A DNA stretch of 64,000 nucleotides. It comes from Citrobacter braakii. Its GTDB lineage: Bacteria > Pseudomonadota > Gammaproteobacteria > Enterobacterales > Enterobacteriaceae. The notes under the pieces were generated by a model, which was not told the origin of the DNA, searched no databases, and saw only the letters and a program-made list of their open reading frames with translations. Positions 46,958 to 56,647 of the stretch are shown in pieces. The stretch covers positions 279,792 to 343,791 of the forward strand of contig NZ_NAEW01000006.1 of the NCBI RefSeq assembly GCF_002075345.1, given 5' to 3'. The position numbers were made by a program, and so were the translations under genes. Numbering within the stretch: position 1 is the stretch's first letter; each line of letters begins with the position of its first letter.

Positions 46958-46984
46958 AAAAAAGCCCCATCCTGAGATGGGGCC
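46958..46984 (-). terminator. Terminator after tyrosine phenol-lyase
   Basis: GCCCCAT (46964-46970) and ATGGGGC (46977-46983) form a seven-pair stem; on the minus strand six Ts follow. It should uncouple tpl from the permease gene in part. Confidence 0.9.
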
Positions 46985-46995
46985 ATAATTATTAT

Positions 46996-48399
<1,404 letters not shown>

Positions 48400-48573
48400 T
48401 TAATGTGAAGTAAAGCATACCTGGTTCATCAATAAATTCTGATGAAATATAACTATTCGCCTCCTGAGTCAGGGGGAGAAATAATGTGGAGGCACTATGC
48501 AAGATTTAATTGATTATGGAAATAGCCTGGTCAACATTAATCACTGGCAATAATTTAAAAAGCTGTAAATGTA

Positions 48574-48589
48574 GGTGATGCAAATCACA
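48574..48589. promoter_or_regulatory. CRP-like/TyrR box C region of tpl
   Basis: GGTGA-TGCAAA-TCACA fits the CRP consensus except at the first base. A weak TyrR-like half arrangement overlaps it (reverse complement TGTGATTTGCATCACCTA, centre near 48580.5). Confidence 0.5.
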
Positions 48590-48680
48590 CGTCATTTTTT
48601 TACCCGTTCATATTCAACAAGTTTTTTTTTGCGTGTTGATTTGCCATTTGCGATGGTGCCCCCGTGGAGAGGGGAAATAC

Positions 48681-48698
48681 TGAAAACTTAACTTTCCA
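48681..48698. promoter_or_regulatory. TyrR box (B) upstream of tpl
   Basis: TGAAAA-CTTAAC-TTTCCA fits TGTAAA-N6-TTTACA with few mismatches and keeps the essential G and C 14 bases apart. Its centre is 114 bases from the next box. Confidence 0.65.
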
Positions 48699-48773
48699 GG
48701 CTGTGCTCATACTGTATTGCTGAATGAGTACACCCCATTTTGTGAGAGTCGGATCACTTCACGGGTTTATATT

Positions 48774-48789
48774 TGTGATTCACATCACT
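48774..48789. promoter_or_regulatory. CRP site upstream of tpl
   Basis: TGTGA-TTCACA-TCACT, one mismatch from consensus, five bases before the distal TyrR box. tpl in C. freundii needs CRP for full induction. Confidence 0.75.
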
Positions 48790-48794
48790 AAAAG

Positions 48795-48812
48795 TGTAAA
48801 GCAAAGTGTACA
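48795..48812. promoter_or_regulatory. TyrR box (A), strong, upstream of tpl
   Basis: TGTAAA-GCAAAG-TGTACA, one mismatch from the TyrR consensus TGTAAA-N6-TTTACA. It is about 430 bases before the tpl start, suiting TyrR activation through DNA bending from a distant site. Confidence 0.8.
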
Positions 48813-49070
48813 AAACGGTGTTGTTTCAGAGTTTGATATTTGATTCAGTGAGTTAGATCGCATTTTTGGCCTGATACAGATGGGCGTTATTTTCTGGAAA
48901 TGGCAGGTATCAGGAGGATGGGACAGGAATGAATTTATACGGTGAATAATACTATGTTTATTGGGATAGAGAGGATTTCTATTTATTCCGAAAGCGTGCT
49001 AATCGCGCTTATTTCATCTTATTTACATCTGGACTTCCCGCCAATTACTGGGGTAATTTACAGGGGTTTT

Positions 49071-49114
49071 ATTAGCGCGATGCGAAGGTGCGCCAACACC
49101 TCCGCATCGCTAAT
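49071..49114 (+). ncRNA. Long hairpin in the symE leader
   Basis: GCGATGCG-A-AGGTG (49077-49090) pairs with CACCT-C-CGCATCGC (49097-49110): fourteen positions with one A-C mismatch and a six-base loop. It ends 34 bases before the symE start. In E. coli the antisense RNA SymR covers this region on the other strand; a SymR-like gene may be here, but I cannot place its promoter. Confidence 0.6.
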
Positions 49115-49144
49115 CACAGTAACTATTTCACGAGAATAGCCATC

Positions 49145-49507
49145 ATGACTGATACGCATTGTATTGCAGTTTCATTTGATCCAGAAGTGTACGTCGCAGA
49201 TAACCGTTGCCTGAAGGTGGGTTATGCGAGCGGTTATCCTGATTACAGCCGTTTGCCGGTGAAGTATGTCCAGTTTCCGTCCATCGTGATGAAGGGCCAG
49301 TGGCTTAAAGCCGCCGGATTCGACACCGGCACCCGCGTCGATGTGCGCGTCATGCAAGGCTGCATTGTGTTAACCGCCCGCGCGCCCGAACCCGAAGAGT
49401 CAGAACTGATGAAATCCCTGCGCGCCGTGGAAAAGCTCTCCGCGCGTAAGCAAAAGCAGGTGCTGGAGTTTATCGGGGTGATTGCGGGGAAAGCGGTGAA
49501 GGGGTAA
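49145..49507 (+). CDS. symE: SymE toxic protein of type I toxin-antitoxin system
   Basis: 120 residues from the ATG at 49145 (GAGAATAGCC upstream); the longer frame from 49088 runs through the leader hairpin and is not used. It matches E. coli SymE: MTDTH start, [42 protein letters not shown], and [18 protein letters not shown]. It has an AbrB/SpoVT-like swapped-hairpin fold. In E. coli it is SOS-induced, silenced by the antisense RNA SymR and condenses nucleic acids. I see no convincing LexA box here. In E. coli it lies in the hsd/mcr cluster; here it is about 30 kb away from that site. Confidence 0.92.
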   Translation: MTDTHCIAVSFDPEVYVADNRCLKVGYASGYPDYSRLPVKYVQFPSIVMKGQWLKAAGFDTGTRVDVRVMQGCIVLTARAPEPEESELMKSLRAVEKLSARKQKQVLEFIGVIAGKAVKG

Positions 49508-49517
49508 CGGTCTTGCT

Positions 49518-49539
49518 AAAGGCGCCTGTGGGCGCCTTT
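49518..49539. terminator. Bidirectional terminator after symE and hcp
   Basis: AAAGGCGCC-TGTG-GGCGCCTTT, nine pairs, between convergent symE and the Hcp-like gene. Confidence 0.9.
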
Positions 49540-49564
49540 ATTAGGATGTATTGCGTCATCTTTG

Positions 49565-50049
49565 TTATGCCGTAGTACGTTCGTTCCAGGCGTCGGTATA
49601 TTGAATATTGCCATCTACAATACACCAGGTGATTTTTTCATAGCGCAGTTGTACGCTTTCCAAATGCCCGGTTCCCGTTACCGTACGTGTGTCATGCACG
49701 ATTGGTGTCACTGATACAACTTTTACACCTTCAAGCAGGGTATTAAAATATTCCACTTCCTGGCCTGCGTCGTTTATGTGATAGAACTTAAGTTCCGCAC
49801 TTTGAAGTGTCTGACCTGTCGCAACTGCTTTGTAAAGGTATGGGCTGGAGGAATCGATCTCTTTGTCAAAAAGAAATGGGCCATGTTGGCGTGTGCCGGT
49901 TAGCTTTCCAGTGGCACCATCGGTTGGAATGCTAAGGTTATGTGTTAAACCACGTAGCTCAATACTGCCTTCACGTCCCCGGACATCTGAACCTCCACGA
50001 ATCATCGCGCCACCATCATCTTTTAAAATAAATGAACGGGTACAGCCAT
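49565..50049 (-). pseudogene. Hcp-family type VI secretion protein with 5' frameshift
   Basis: The body is the Hcp1 family (SELRGLTHNLSIPTDGATGKLTGTR-like, DKEIDSSSPYLYKAVATGQTLQSAELKFYHINDAGQEVEYFNTLLEGVKV, ending DAWNERTTA), about 160 residues. The natural start is the ATG at 50049 with AGGAG eight bases before it. From there it reads MAVPVHLF and meets TAA at once. Adding one T to the T4 run at 50025-50028 (minus strand) joins it to LKDDGGAMIRGG in frame. The long open frame begins in another register from a TTG at 50071. So there is a one-base deletion, a sequencing error or slippage at a homopolymer. No other T6SS core gene is near: an orphan Hcp module. Confidence 0.75.
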
Positions 50050-50067
50050 TTTTAAAACTCCTTGTAA

Positions 50068-50394
50068 TCAATCATATAACCAGTGACCTGCTCTGGCTGA
50101 TTCTGCGAACATACGCACAGTAAGCGGTTTTGACACTTGTTTGATGGGTTCTTGGGTAAACCACTTTCGATAGACCGACTCTCTTTCCCACGGGTAATAG
50201 GCCTCGAAATCAATGACTGAAACATCAACGTTATATTTCTCTCCAAAATCTTCAATAGCATACGGTAATTCATCCCATTCAGCGTAACCTTGCAGCGGCG
50301 TATCAAGTTCAATCGGGATAGGCTTGAAAGTAAACGTTACCGCGAGAGATAACTCTCCCCGAAAAAATTCTAATACCTCGTTATCCGTCACCAT
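50068..50394 (-). CDS. DUF1493 family protein
   Basis: 108 residues ending MFAESARAGHWLYD, the tail of the DUF1493 family of small enterobacterial proteins. Its start overlaps the end of the gene before it (ATGGTGA), so it is translationally coupled. Several acidic residues in the middle (DVSVIDFEAYYPWERESVYRKWF). DUF1493 genes are common beside orphan Hcp or acyl-carrier-like genes; the function is unknown. It may belong to an immunity/effector set, which is inference. Confidence 0.75.
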   Translation of the reverse strand: MVTDNEVLEFFRGELSLAVTFTFKPIPIELDTPLQGYAEWDELPYAIEDFGEKYNVDVSVIDFEAYYPWERESVYRKWFTQEPIKQVSKPLTVRMFAESARAGHWLYD

Positions 50395-50837
50395 ACGCGA
50401 TCTTCCTCTCTGGCAATGGTGTTGTAGGTATTCACCGTTTTATAGACAATTTGGGCGACATCACTTGCGAGTAATGCCCAACCAATCACAGGAATTGTTC
50501 GTCCAACGAATGCCCCCAGATTGTTAGTCATCATGGGTTTTAAATATTTGATACTGGCATTGGTGATGGTAGGAAGCCTGACGGGCAATCTTACGTTAAG
50601 AAACTCACGAGAATATTTGGAGGCAATTGATGTACCTTGTGTTGCCCCATATGGCTTACCCCGTGTTTTCAACAATGGTAGCCCAAGAATGATACATGAC
50701 ATTTCTACCACATCTTTAATTCCCCCAAATTGTTCATCAATCTTGTCGAGGAAAATCCAGAAAAATAGCTCACCTGCAGAAATGTTGCAGACCCCTTTAT
50801 AAAAGTATGTTCCGTTAAGTTCCTCAACTGTGTCCAC
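50388..50837 (-). CDS. Unknown protein upstream of DUF1493 and hcp
   Basis: 149 residues from the GTG at 50837, preceded by AAGGA six bases away; a TTG at 50858 would add seven residues. The C-terminal part has a glycine-alanine hydrophobic helix (VGRTIPVIGWALLASDVAQIVYKTVNTY) typical of holin-like or toxin-translocation proteins seen next to phage and T6SS modules. I do not recognise the family. It is the first gene of a three-gene unit with DUF1493 and the Hcp-like gene. Confidence 0.6.
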   Translation of the reverse strand: MDTVEELNGTYFYKGVCNISAGELFFWIFLDKIDEQFGGIKDVVEMSCIILGLPLLKTRGKPYGATQGTSIASKYSREFLNVRLPVRLPTITNASIKYLKPMMTNNLGAFVGRTIPVIGWALLASDVAQIVYKTVNTYNTIAREEDRVW

Positions 50838-51086
50838 TAGAGATCCTTCGATATGCAATAATTTGCATACTTATCGTACTCCTGCGTACCCTGGTGGGGG
50901 AACGGTAACTGCCGTGGCGTATGTGTTTTTCAGAAAACATAAAAGTGATGTCGTTGATGTCAGACAACATGCCACGCATAGTGCTTTATCAAATTGATAC
51001 CAATAAGTGACGTCGATAGCGCATCAACCCGTCTTTGCTTGATCAGGTGATATTTTGCGAGCATCATCGCAATTATTTACCTGATA

Positions 51087-51968
51087 ATGAAATCAATGAC
51101 TTCCAGTAAAACCCTGCAACAGGCAATTGCCGACATCACCATCTGGCGTAAAGGCGAGCAGCGTGCGCCGCACAAACCTTTGCTGCTGCTTCATGTGCTG
51201 GCGGGTTATCAGCAGGGTCACGGTCGCCTGTTTGACTACGGTTCGGAAGTTCGCGACCCATTGCATAGCCTGCTGGAACGATTTGGACCACAGCGCGCGC
51301 AGTACCGCCCGGATATGCCCTTCTGGCGCTTACAGAGCGATGGGTTCTGGGAGCTACAAAACGCCGAGCAGTGCTCAACATCCGGCAGCAGTAAACAGCC
51401 CCCTGCCGGAGAACTGGTGACGCATAACGTTGCCGGAGGCTTTGATGAACAACATTTTGCCCTGCTGAAAAAGAACAAGAACCTCATCAACGCCCTGGCC
51501 CAGCAAATCCTTGAAGCGCACTTCACCGAAAGCATTCAGGAAGAAATCGCGGATGAACTGGGGTTTGATATCCTGCAAATCCGCAAACAGCGGGACCCGT
51601 TGTTCCGCCAGCAGGTTCTGCGTGCTTATAACTATGAATGCGCCATTTGTGGCTTCAATATGCGCCACGACAGCACTTCAGTTGCGCTTGAAGCGGCCCA
51701 TATCAAATGGAAACAGCATGGTGGCCCGTGCGAGATTTCAAACGGCCTGGCGCTGTGTGCAATCCACCATAAAGCCTTTGATAAAGGTTCGATTGGGCTG
51801 GATGAGAGTATGCGAGTTCAGGTGTCACCCGCAGTGAATGGCAGCGGCATGGTGGGCAGACTGTTCTGGGATTTCGACGGTAAATCAATAGCGCTGCCGA
51901 TGATGCGCGAGAATTATCCAAAAGAAGGGTTTGTAGAGTGGCACAGGAAGGAGGTGTTTAGGGGATGA
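51087..51968 (+). CDS. HNH endonuclease resembling phosphorothioate-DNA-dependent restriction enzymes
   Basis: 293 residues. The N-terminal half has RAPHKPLLLLHVLAGYQQG and QYRPDMPFWRLQSDGFWEL, which match the sulfur-binding domain pattern of ScoMcrA/SprMcrA-type enzymes. The C-terminal half is HNH: CAICGFNMRHD, EAAHIKWKQHGGPCEISNGLALCAIHHKAFDKG, with two CxxC-like pairs for zinc and the His-Asn-His set. Such type IV enzymes cut DNA carrying phosphorothioate modification. The first ATG (51087) is used; the ribosome site is weak and MTSSKTLQ (51096) is an alternative. Confidence 0.8.
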   Translation: MKSMTSSKTLQQAIADITIWRKGEQRAPHKPLLLLHVLAGYQQGHGRLFDYGSEVRDPLHSLLERFGPQRAQYRPDMPFWRLQSDGFWELQNAEQCSTSGSSKQPPAGELVTHNVAGGFDEQHFALLKKNKNLINALAQQILEAHFTESIQEEIADELGFDILQIRKQRDPLFRQQVLRAYNYECAICGFNMRHDSTSVALEAAHIKWKQHGGPCEISNGLALCAIHHKAFDKGSIGLDESMRVQVSPAVNGSGMVGRLFWDFDGKSIALPMMRENYPKEGFVEWHRKEVFRG

Positions 51969-52148
51969 GTGCGAAGGCCGGACTCGAATTTAACATCCAA
52001 CAGACTGATATCAATGTAGTTTATAAATAGGAATAAATAGTTATACCCGCACTTGTACCCACAAGTTAAAATCCGTATAAACAATAGACATTGCGAGTGG
52101 GTATAAAGCCATACCAGTAGAACACCGATATGGCTGTCAAAGCAATAT
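51969..52148. other. Spacer between convergent HNH and Mrr-type genes
   Basis: Contains TTATACCC (52041-52048) and GGGTATAA (52099-52106) as inverted arms 50 bases apart, with ACTTGTACCCACAAGT between them. No gene. The pattern resembles junction DNA of a mobile region, but no integrase or duplicated end was found. Confidence 0.3.
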
Positions 52149-53156
52149 TCACGCAGGCAAGAAAGTTTTCTTCAGAGGCACCAAAAGTTTGGTCTCAATA
52201 TCCACTTGCTCATAGTTCTCAATAAGCGCACGGACGAGATCATCAAGCGTCCAGAGCGTTAGTGGTATCGTCGAACGATCGGCTTCATATCGAGCATCTT
52301 TTGTAAAACCACCGGTACTGACATAAAGCCCGCGATCGTCTTTATGGCGACCTCCGATAAAGCTGCGGATCTGTTGGCTTCCCATTTGCTCCCTGCGATG
52401 TTTTACCTCAACGATAATACGTGGATTTTCAAAACCGAATCCATCAGGTGAAGCAATGATATCTTTACCCCGATCGGCTCCCGCAGGTGACACCTGCGTT
52501 TTATAGCCCATACTGCGTAAAACTCCGGCAACCAGATTTTGCATCTCGTCCCAGTCAAGAGAGTTGATGCGATCTTTGATACCTTCAAACGCGAGCATTT
52601 CCATATCGCGGAGCGGATCAGAAACGACCTCATCTTCATCCATCGCAATTGGATTCTGAGTAATCACATCTACCGTAGGTTTCTTATCCTGCAAAAGCTC
52701 TTCTAGAGCATATTCTGGAAGCTGGAAAACCGTCAGCGTGGAGCCCAATGTGTTTTTGGTAGCAACAGACAATCGATCGCGATCGATTTCTTCAGTATTC
52801 CATTTAACCTGTCGAGCAATACCCATCCCCTCTTCCACCCATTCAGGATGATATTGGAAGTCGGATGTGACTTTGCCTAGCAAATAAGTACGGTTGGCTG
52901 GCGAATAGGTAATAACCCAATCACCCTTTTGGATCTCATTCACAAAACGCCAGACCTGCGATGCACCAGAACGCGCAGTTCCCAGCTTTGTTAAGGGGTC
53001 TGCCTCCTGGTATAAGGCGAGTAACTGGGCTCGGGACAGGCCGGGTTTGACTAATGGAGCCAGCTGAGACCAACCGATGCCTACAATTTGCTTATCGCGA
53101 AAATCATCATAGAGCTTGCCGCCATCGCCACGAATCATCCACATTCTGTTGCCCAT
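52149..53156 (-). CDS. Mrr-type restriction endonuclease with N-terminal EVE-like region
   Basis: 335 residues. The first ~150 residues (MWMIRGDGGKLYDDFRDKQIVGIGW, WRFVNEIQKGDWVITYSPANRTYLLGKV) look like an EVE/PUA-type modified-base reader. The C-terminal ~140 residues are an Mrr catalytic domain: the aspartate in GADRGKDIIASPDGFG, E-x-K in IIVEVKHRREQMGSQQIRSF, and the Q of the motif. Together they suit a type IV enzyme cutting DNA with modified bases. AAGGGACTGGT precedes the start. It is the last gene of the leftward run that begins with the YeeP-like GTPase. Confidence 0.87.
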   Translation of the reverse strand: MGNRMWMIRGDGGKLYDDFRDKQIVGIGWSQLAPLVKPGLSRAQLLALYQEADPLTKLGTARSGASQVWRFVNEIQKGDWVITYSPANRTYLLGKVTSDFQYHPEWVEEGMGIARQVKWNTEEIDRDRLSVATKNTLGSTLTVFQLPEYALEELLQDKKPTVDVITQNPIAMDEDEVVSDPLRDMEMLAFEGIKDRINSLDWDEMQNLVAGVLRSMGYKTQVSPAGADRGKDIIASPDGFGFENPRIIVEVKHRREQMGSQQIRSFIGGRHKDDRGLYVSTGGFTKDARYEADRSTIPLTLWTLDDLVRALIENYEQVDIETKLLVPLKKTFLPA

Positions 53157-53182
53157 ACCAGTCCCTTCATGAGGAAAAGAAA

Positions 53183-53392
53183 TTAAGCTGGATCATAAGC
53201 TTGTTCGTCGCATGCGTCAAAACCATCAACAACGACGGCCCAGCATTCCCGGATTGTACTTGCGATAATGTGCCCAGTTAAAATTACAGCTTCAATTGGC
53301 ATGATATTTCGTCCATATAAGTAAAAGCACCAACCAGCATCGGTAGGTGCTTTTATAATGGGTGAATCAGGGAGGCTATTCCCAATGCTCAC
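53183..53392 (-). CDS. Small protein overlapping the CbtA stop
   Basis: 69 residues. Its GTG start overlaps the toxin stop codon (GTGA), so it would be translated by coupling; it has no ribosome site of its own. A second in-frame ATG ([15 protein letters not shown]) is possible. It ends with an acidic segment [14 protein letters not shown]. It stands in the place where short accessory genes often follow CbtA in CP4-type islands. I do not recognise it. Confidence 0.45.
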   Translation of the reverse strand: MSIGNSLPDSPIIKAPTDAGWCFYLYGRNIMPIEAVILTGHIIASTIRECWAVVVDGFDACDEQAYDPA

Positions 53393-53730
53393 CGTGCCGC
53401 GCTAATACGATTTCTTTTCAATAAACCAGTTGCCTGCCGCGCCCGCAGAATATCGACTGCCCGCAGATATGGGGACTGTTCCTGCCAGTTGAATCCCCTG
53501 CGATCGATACGAACCAGTTCGTACTTTTCTACCAGAAAGTTAACGGCATCGGCCAAAGTTATACCGGCATCGATATGTTCCTGAATTACCGTTTCATCAC
53601 TGAATGGTGTGTCGTTGAGTGTCAGGCCATAATGTTGTTCCAGCAGGCGTGCAAGCAGCATTTGCCACACTGCCACGGGCGATAGACATAGCGTCGCCGC
53701 CTGCGGAGTTGTTGCAGGTAGAGTTTTCAT
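53389..53730 (-). CDS. cbtA: CbtA/YkfI/YpjF family toxin
   Basis: 113 residues from the ATG at 53730; the longer frame upstream is leader. Family signature: [79 protein letters not shown]. In E. coli these toxins block assembly of FtsZ and MreB and so change cell shape. The antitoxin gene lies 20 bases upstream. It belongs to a type IV toxin-antitoxin pair as in CP4-44, CP4-6 and CP4-57. Confidence 0.93.
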   Translation of the reverse strand: MKTLPATTPQAATLCLSPVAVWQMLLARLLEQHYGLTLNDTPFSDETVIQEHIDAGITLADAVNFLVEKYELVRIDRRGFNWQEQSPYLRAVDILRARQATGLLKRNRISAAR

Positions 53731-53750
53731 ATTTGCTCTTGTGGAGTTAG

Positions 53751-54092
53751 TTAACGTTGAGTGGGGTAAACGGCGATGTATACATAGCCGCAACTGCCAA
53801 GTGTATCGGCTTCGCAGGTGAAACCGTTGTGGTACAGGGTGACGCAGTGGGCATAGCGAGGATTCATTTCACTAGTGGTCAACATCGATTCCATCTGGCT
53901 GATAAAACGTGGGAATACTTCATCCAACTTCAAAGATTCTGCGTTACTGAATTCACCGGTAATGCTGACCTGGTCAGCCAGATAGTGCAGTTGGTTTCCC
54001 TCCTGTACCAGACGAGCGCCAAAGCAAGGCGTCACATTACGATTCAGCCCCCACTGGAGAAATGAATCGTTCTCTGAGCCAGTAGATTTCAT
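53751..54092 (-). CDS. cbeA: CbeA/YeeU family antitoxin
   Basis: 113 residues from the ATG at 54092 (GAGGG upstream). Signature [37 protein letters not shown] and the C-terminal [29 protein letters not shown]. CbeA counters CbtA by stabilising FtsZ and MreB filaments instead of binding the toxin (type IV). The usual small DUF987 gene (yeeT) between the RadC-like gene and cbeA is absent here; only ten bases separate them. Confidence 0.93.
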   Translation of the reverse strand: MKSTGSENDSFLQWGLNRNVTPCFGARLVQEGNQLHYLADQVSITGEFSNAESLKLDEVFPRFISQMESMLTTSEMNPRYAHCVTLYHNGFTCEADTLGSCGYVYIAVYPTQR

Positions 54093-54102
54093 TGAAGTAC
54101 CC

Positions 54103-54645
54103 TCATATCCAGCCTCGCTCTGCAAACGACACAATGCCATCTGAACCGACAACCAGATGATCGAGTATGTTCACATCAACTAGTGCCAGGGCTTCTTTAA
54201 GCCTACCCGTAATGTTGCGATCGCATTGGCTGGGCTCCGGATCACCGGATGGATGGTTATGCGCCAGCACGACAGCTGCAGCATTGAAGCGAAGCGCTGA
54301 CTTCACTACCTCTCGAGGATGGACCTGGACATGGTTAATCGAACCGGCAAATAGCGATTCACTCTCCAGTAAACGGTGCTGGTTATCGAGATAGAGCACC
54401 ATAAACACTTCCCGTTCTTGTCCTGCCAGATGTAACCGAAGCCAGTCACGGGCAGCAGTACTAGAGGTAAAGGATACACCGGGCTGGCGCAGATATTTAT
54501 CCAGCAGGTTGATGGCACGACGAATGGTGCGTTGGGCATAGGGGGTTAATCCGGAGGTCGCGGAGAGCAAACAACCATGCTGGGCCATAATCGCCAGTGG
54601 AAAGAGTTCAGGCTGCGATGACTCCGGGGATAATACAGTATTCAT
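54103..54645 (-). CDS. RadC-like JAB domain protein (YeeS family)
   Basis: 180 residues from the ATG at 54645, with AAGGA nine bases upstream; the ATG at 54654 gives three more residues. JAMM/MPN metal motif HNHPSGDPEPSQCD, with the preceding Glu in REVFMVLYLD and helix region. The family is named after RadC, but DNA-repair function is doubtful; it is a standard part of CP4-type islands and may act in DNA processing. N-terminal ~20 residues are non-conserved. Confidence 0.9.
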   Translation of the reverse strand: MNTVLSPESSQPELFPLAIMAQHGCLLSATSGLTPYAQRTIRRAINLLDKYLRQPGVSFTSSTAARDWLRLHLAGQEREVFMVLYLDNQHRLLESESLFAGSINHVQVHPREVVKSALRFNAAAVVLAHNHPSGDPEPSQCDRNITGRLKEALALVDVNILDHLVVGSDGIVSFAERGWI

Positions 54646-54657
54646 GTCAGGCATTCC

Positions 54658-55101
54658 TTAGTCTATAAGATGCATAATGGCGCTGCATTCCGGATGGTTT
54701 AGCGCGTAGTCGCGTAAGCGATAATAGTGTCCAGTCATAGCGTCACACTCGGTGCGGCAGGCGTGGTGGCTGTAAGCCATCAGGCAGGCGACCATCCCTG
54801 CAGCTTCACTGGTAAGCTCTGCGCCATTGCCGTTCATGCTGTTGAACAATGTCCACTTCTCATCGTGCTCTGACTCGGGAGCCATAAAAGCACCGCCGTT
54901 GCTGAGCGTCGAAAAGTTCCAGATACCACCGTGGTAATCGGCACACAGCCGATCCATCCAGGCGAAAATGCGAGGTTCAAGGGTTATCCATTGTGGGATG
55001 GAGCCAAAGTGCTGCGGCCAGAAGCCGATGCGTAACTCGTCCGGGACCACTGAGGCAGTATTTGCGGTATGCTCCGCGAACTGATGATTTTGTGTATTCA
55101 T
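54658..55101 (-). CDS. Anti-restriction protein, KlcA/ArdB family
   Basis: 147 residues. Family signatures are RIGFWPQHFGSIPQWITLEPRIFAWMDRLCADYHGGIWNF, GGAFMAPESE and SEAAGMVACLMAYSHHACRTE. ArdB/KlcA proteins protect incoming DNA from type I restriction without binding like a DNA mimic. It is separated by three bases from the RadC-like start codon region and is in the same operon. Having an anti-restriction gene beside two restriction enzymes fits an element that has to enter new hosts. Confidence 0.92.
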   Translation of the reverse strand: MNTQNHQFAEHTANTASVVPDELRIGFWPQHFGSIPQWITLEPRIFAWMDRLCADYHGGIWNFSTLSNGGAFMAPESEHDEKWTLFNSMNGNGAELTSEAAGMVACLMAYSHHACRTECDAMTGHYYRLRDYALNHPECSAIMHLID

Positions 55102-55131
55102 TAAACTATCTCCTTATGCCGGAACGGTTGT

Positions 55132-55953
55132 TTAACGCCCGAAAAAATCGAGCATGTTTTCTGCCATAACCCACAGGGCGCGATTGAGTTTCACATCGCC
55201 AGCGATGCCAGTAACGGCACGGGTGCGGCTGCTTTTCCCCTGAGCGGTTCGCCCTGACAGACCACCTTTCATCAGGTTCTCCTGCACGCGCTGGTAAACG
55301 GTCCACAGGTCATCGCTGTAGTCCTCCCGACGACGCGGAGTCAGCAACTGCGATACCGTGACCGGCTGGTGGTCTTCACCAAAGCGATACTTCAGCGCGG
55401 CATTCGCCAGGGCGTTACGGGCTGGTTCTGGCAGTGCCAGTGACTGCATTGCATCGCGCTTCTCCTCCACCCGGTCAAACACACCGAGCACTTCGTAAGC
55501 CCCTTCAATCACCTTCTCGACGACATTGCCTTTATGCGGTACCCGCACTTCTCCGAATGACTGGCCGCAGACCAGACCGTTGGTACAGACGCCTCGAAAT
55601 AGCCCCGGCAGCATCTGATAGCTTGAGGAGCCGTCATGACTGTTGAGCAAAATGATTTCCGGAACCTGATGCCCGGTCAGTTGACCGGCACGACGCAGGC
55701 GAAGCATGTGTTTGGTGTGTTCCCGCTTGCTCTGGTCGCGAACCTTTGTCTGGCAGGCAAAGAACGGCTCAAAACCTTCGCACTGCAGGCTTTCGAGGAT
55801 GGTAATGGTCGGGATGTAGGTGTACCTGTCTGAACGAGATTCATGTTTGTCACTCCCGAACACGCTGGGAACATGACTCATCAGTTCTTCATGGGTCAGA
55901 GGCTGGTCACGGCGTATCTGATTTATTCGGCCAAAACGGCTGGCTAATCGCAT
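55132..55953 (-). CDS. DUF932 (YfjQ/YafZ) family protein
   Basis: 273 residues from the ATG at 55953 (AAGGAG six bases upstream). Start MRLASRFGRINQIRRDQPLTHEELMSHVPSVFGSDKHESRSDRYTYIPT is typical of the island protein YfjQ/YafZ/YkfC. DUF932 proteins are thought to be phage/plasmid recombination-related; the biochemical activity is unknown. It lies upstream of the anti-restriction gene on the same strand. Confidence 0.9.
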   Translation of the reverse strand: MRLASRFGRINQIRRDQPLTHEELMSHVPSVFGSDKHESRSDRYTYIPTITILESLQCEGFEPFFACQTKVRDQSKREHTKHMLRLRRAGQLTGHQVPEIILLNSHDGSSSYQMLPGLFRGVCTNGLVCGQSFGEVRVPHKGNVVEKVIEGAYEVLGVFDRVEEKRDAMQSLALPEPARNALANAALKYRFGEDHQPVTVSQLLTPRRREDYSDDLWTVYQRVQENLMKGGLSGRTAQGKSSRTRAVTGIAGDVKLNRALWVMAENMLDFFGR

Positions 55954-56073
55954 GGCTAACTCCTTATCTGATAATGAAATAAAAACAAAAAAGGCCATGT
56001 TCCCGAAGGAGCATGGCCTGTTGCTATCTGGTGTTGGTGCGTAGCGGGCTGGAGAGGTCTGAAGTGTGAATAA

Positions 56074-56547
56074 TTAATCGCTGTAGTGTGTGGTCCGGCA
56101 CTCACTGAGGTCAGACAGCTCTTTTTGCGTATTCTTCAGACCCGGGCTGAAAGTGCCTACTTTTTTATCGCTGACATAAACATCGAAATTTGCTGCCTGC
56201 CCCAGTGCGTCAATAAATGACACCCAGGCATTATCACCGTTTCGCCAGCCCAGGGATGACGGTAACGGATACTGGCTGTCATCCATCACCACGGTGATGT
56301 CGGTTCCGTCATCGTGAGAATTCAGCAAGGTACCGTCGGGCAGGGTCAGGTATACGCTGTGCTGCAGCACATTCTGCTCATCGGGGCTGGTAGTGCAGTT
56401 AAGATTAAAGACCACTTTCTCCGGACTGGTGATGATGTATTCGGTCACCCCCTGAGCGAAGCCGCTGCTCCACATATTGGGGATGGCCTGTGCAACGGAG
56501 GCTGAGGCCAGCATAACGACCGCCAGGGCGGCATGAGATAAACGCAT
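56074..56547 (-). CDS. Exported protein, unknown, island-associated
   Basis: 157 residues, Sec signal peptide MRLSHAALAVVMLASASVAQAIP with AQA-I as the cut. The mature protein has two cysteines (NLNCTTSP, SECRTTHYSD), likely joined in the periplasm, and strand-rich sequence. No family is recognised. AAATCACTT gives a poor match for a ribosome site (GGAAATCACTT). It forms a pair with the next exported protein upstream. Confidence 0.65.
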   Translation of the reverse strand: MRLSHAALAVVMLASASVAQAIPNMWSSGFAQGVTEYIITSPEKVVFNLNCTTSPDEQNVLQHSVYLTLPDGTLLNSHDDGTDITVVMDDSQYPLPSSLGWRNGDNAWVSFIDALGQAANFDVYVSDKKVGTFSPGLKNTQKELSDLSECRTTHYSD

Positions 56548-56647
56548 AAGTGATTTCCTTTCATTAACATCAGAGGGAGGGAATCCGTCAGGGCGCGCTG
56601 AAGCGCACCGGTAACCCGGACAACCTTAATTAATTTCATCAACGCTC

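Noticed and set aside
51969..52060. tRNA-like attachment site beside the HNH gene
   Set aside because: GGACTCGAATTT recalls the T-arm of a tRNA, but no cloverleaf, integrase gene or repeated end is present.
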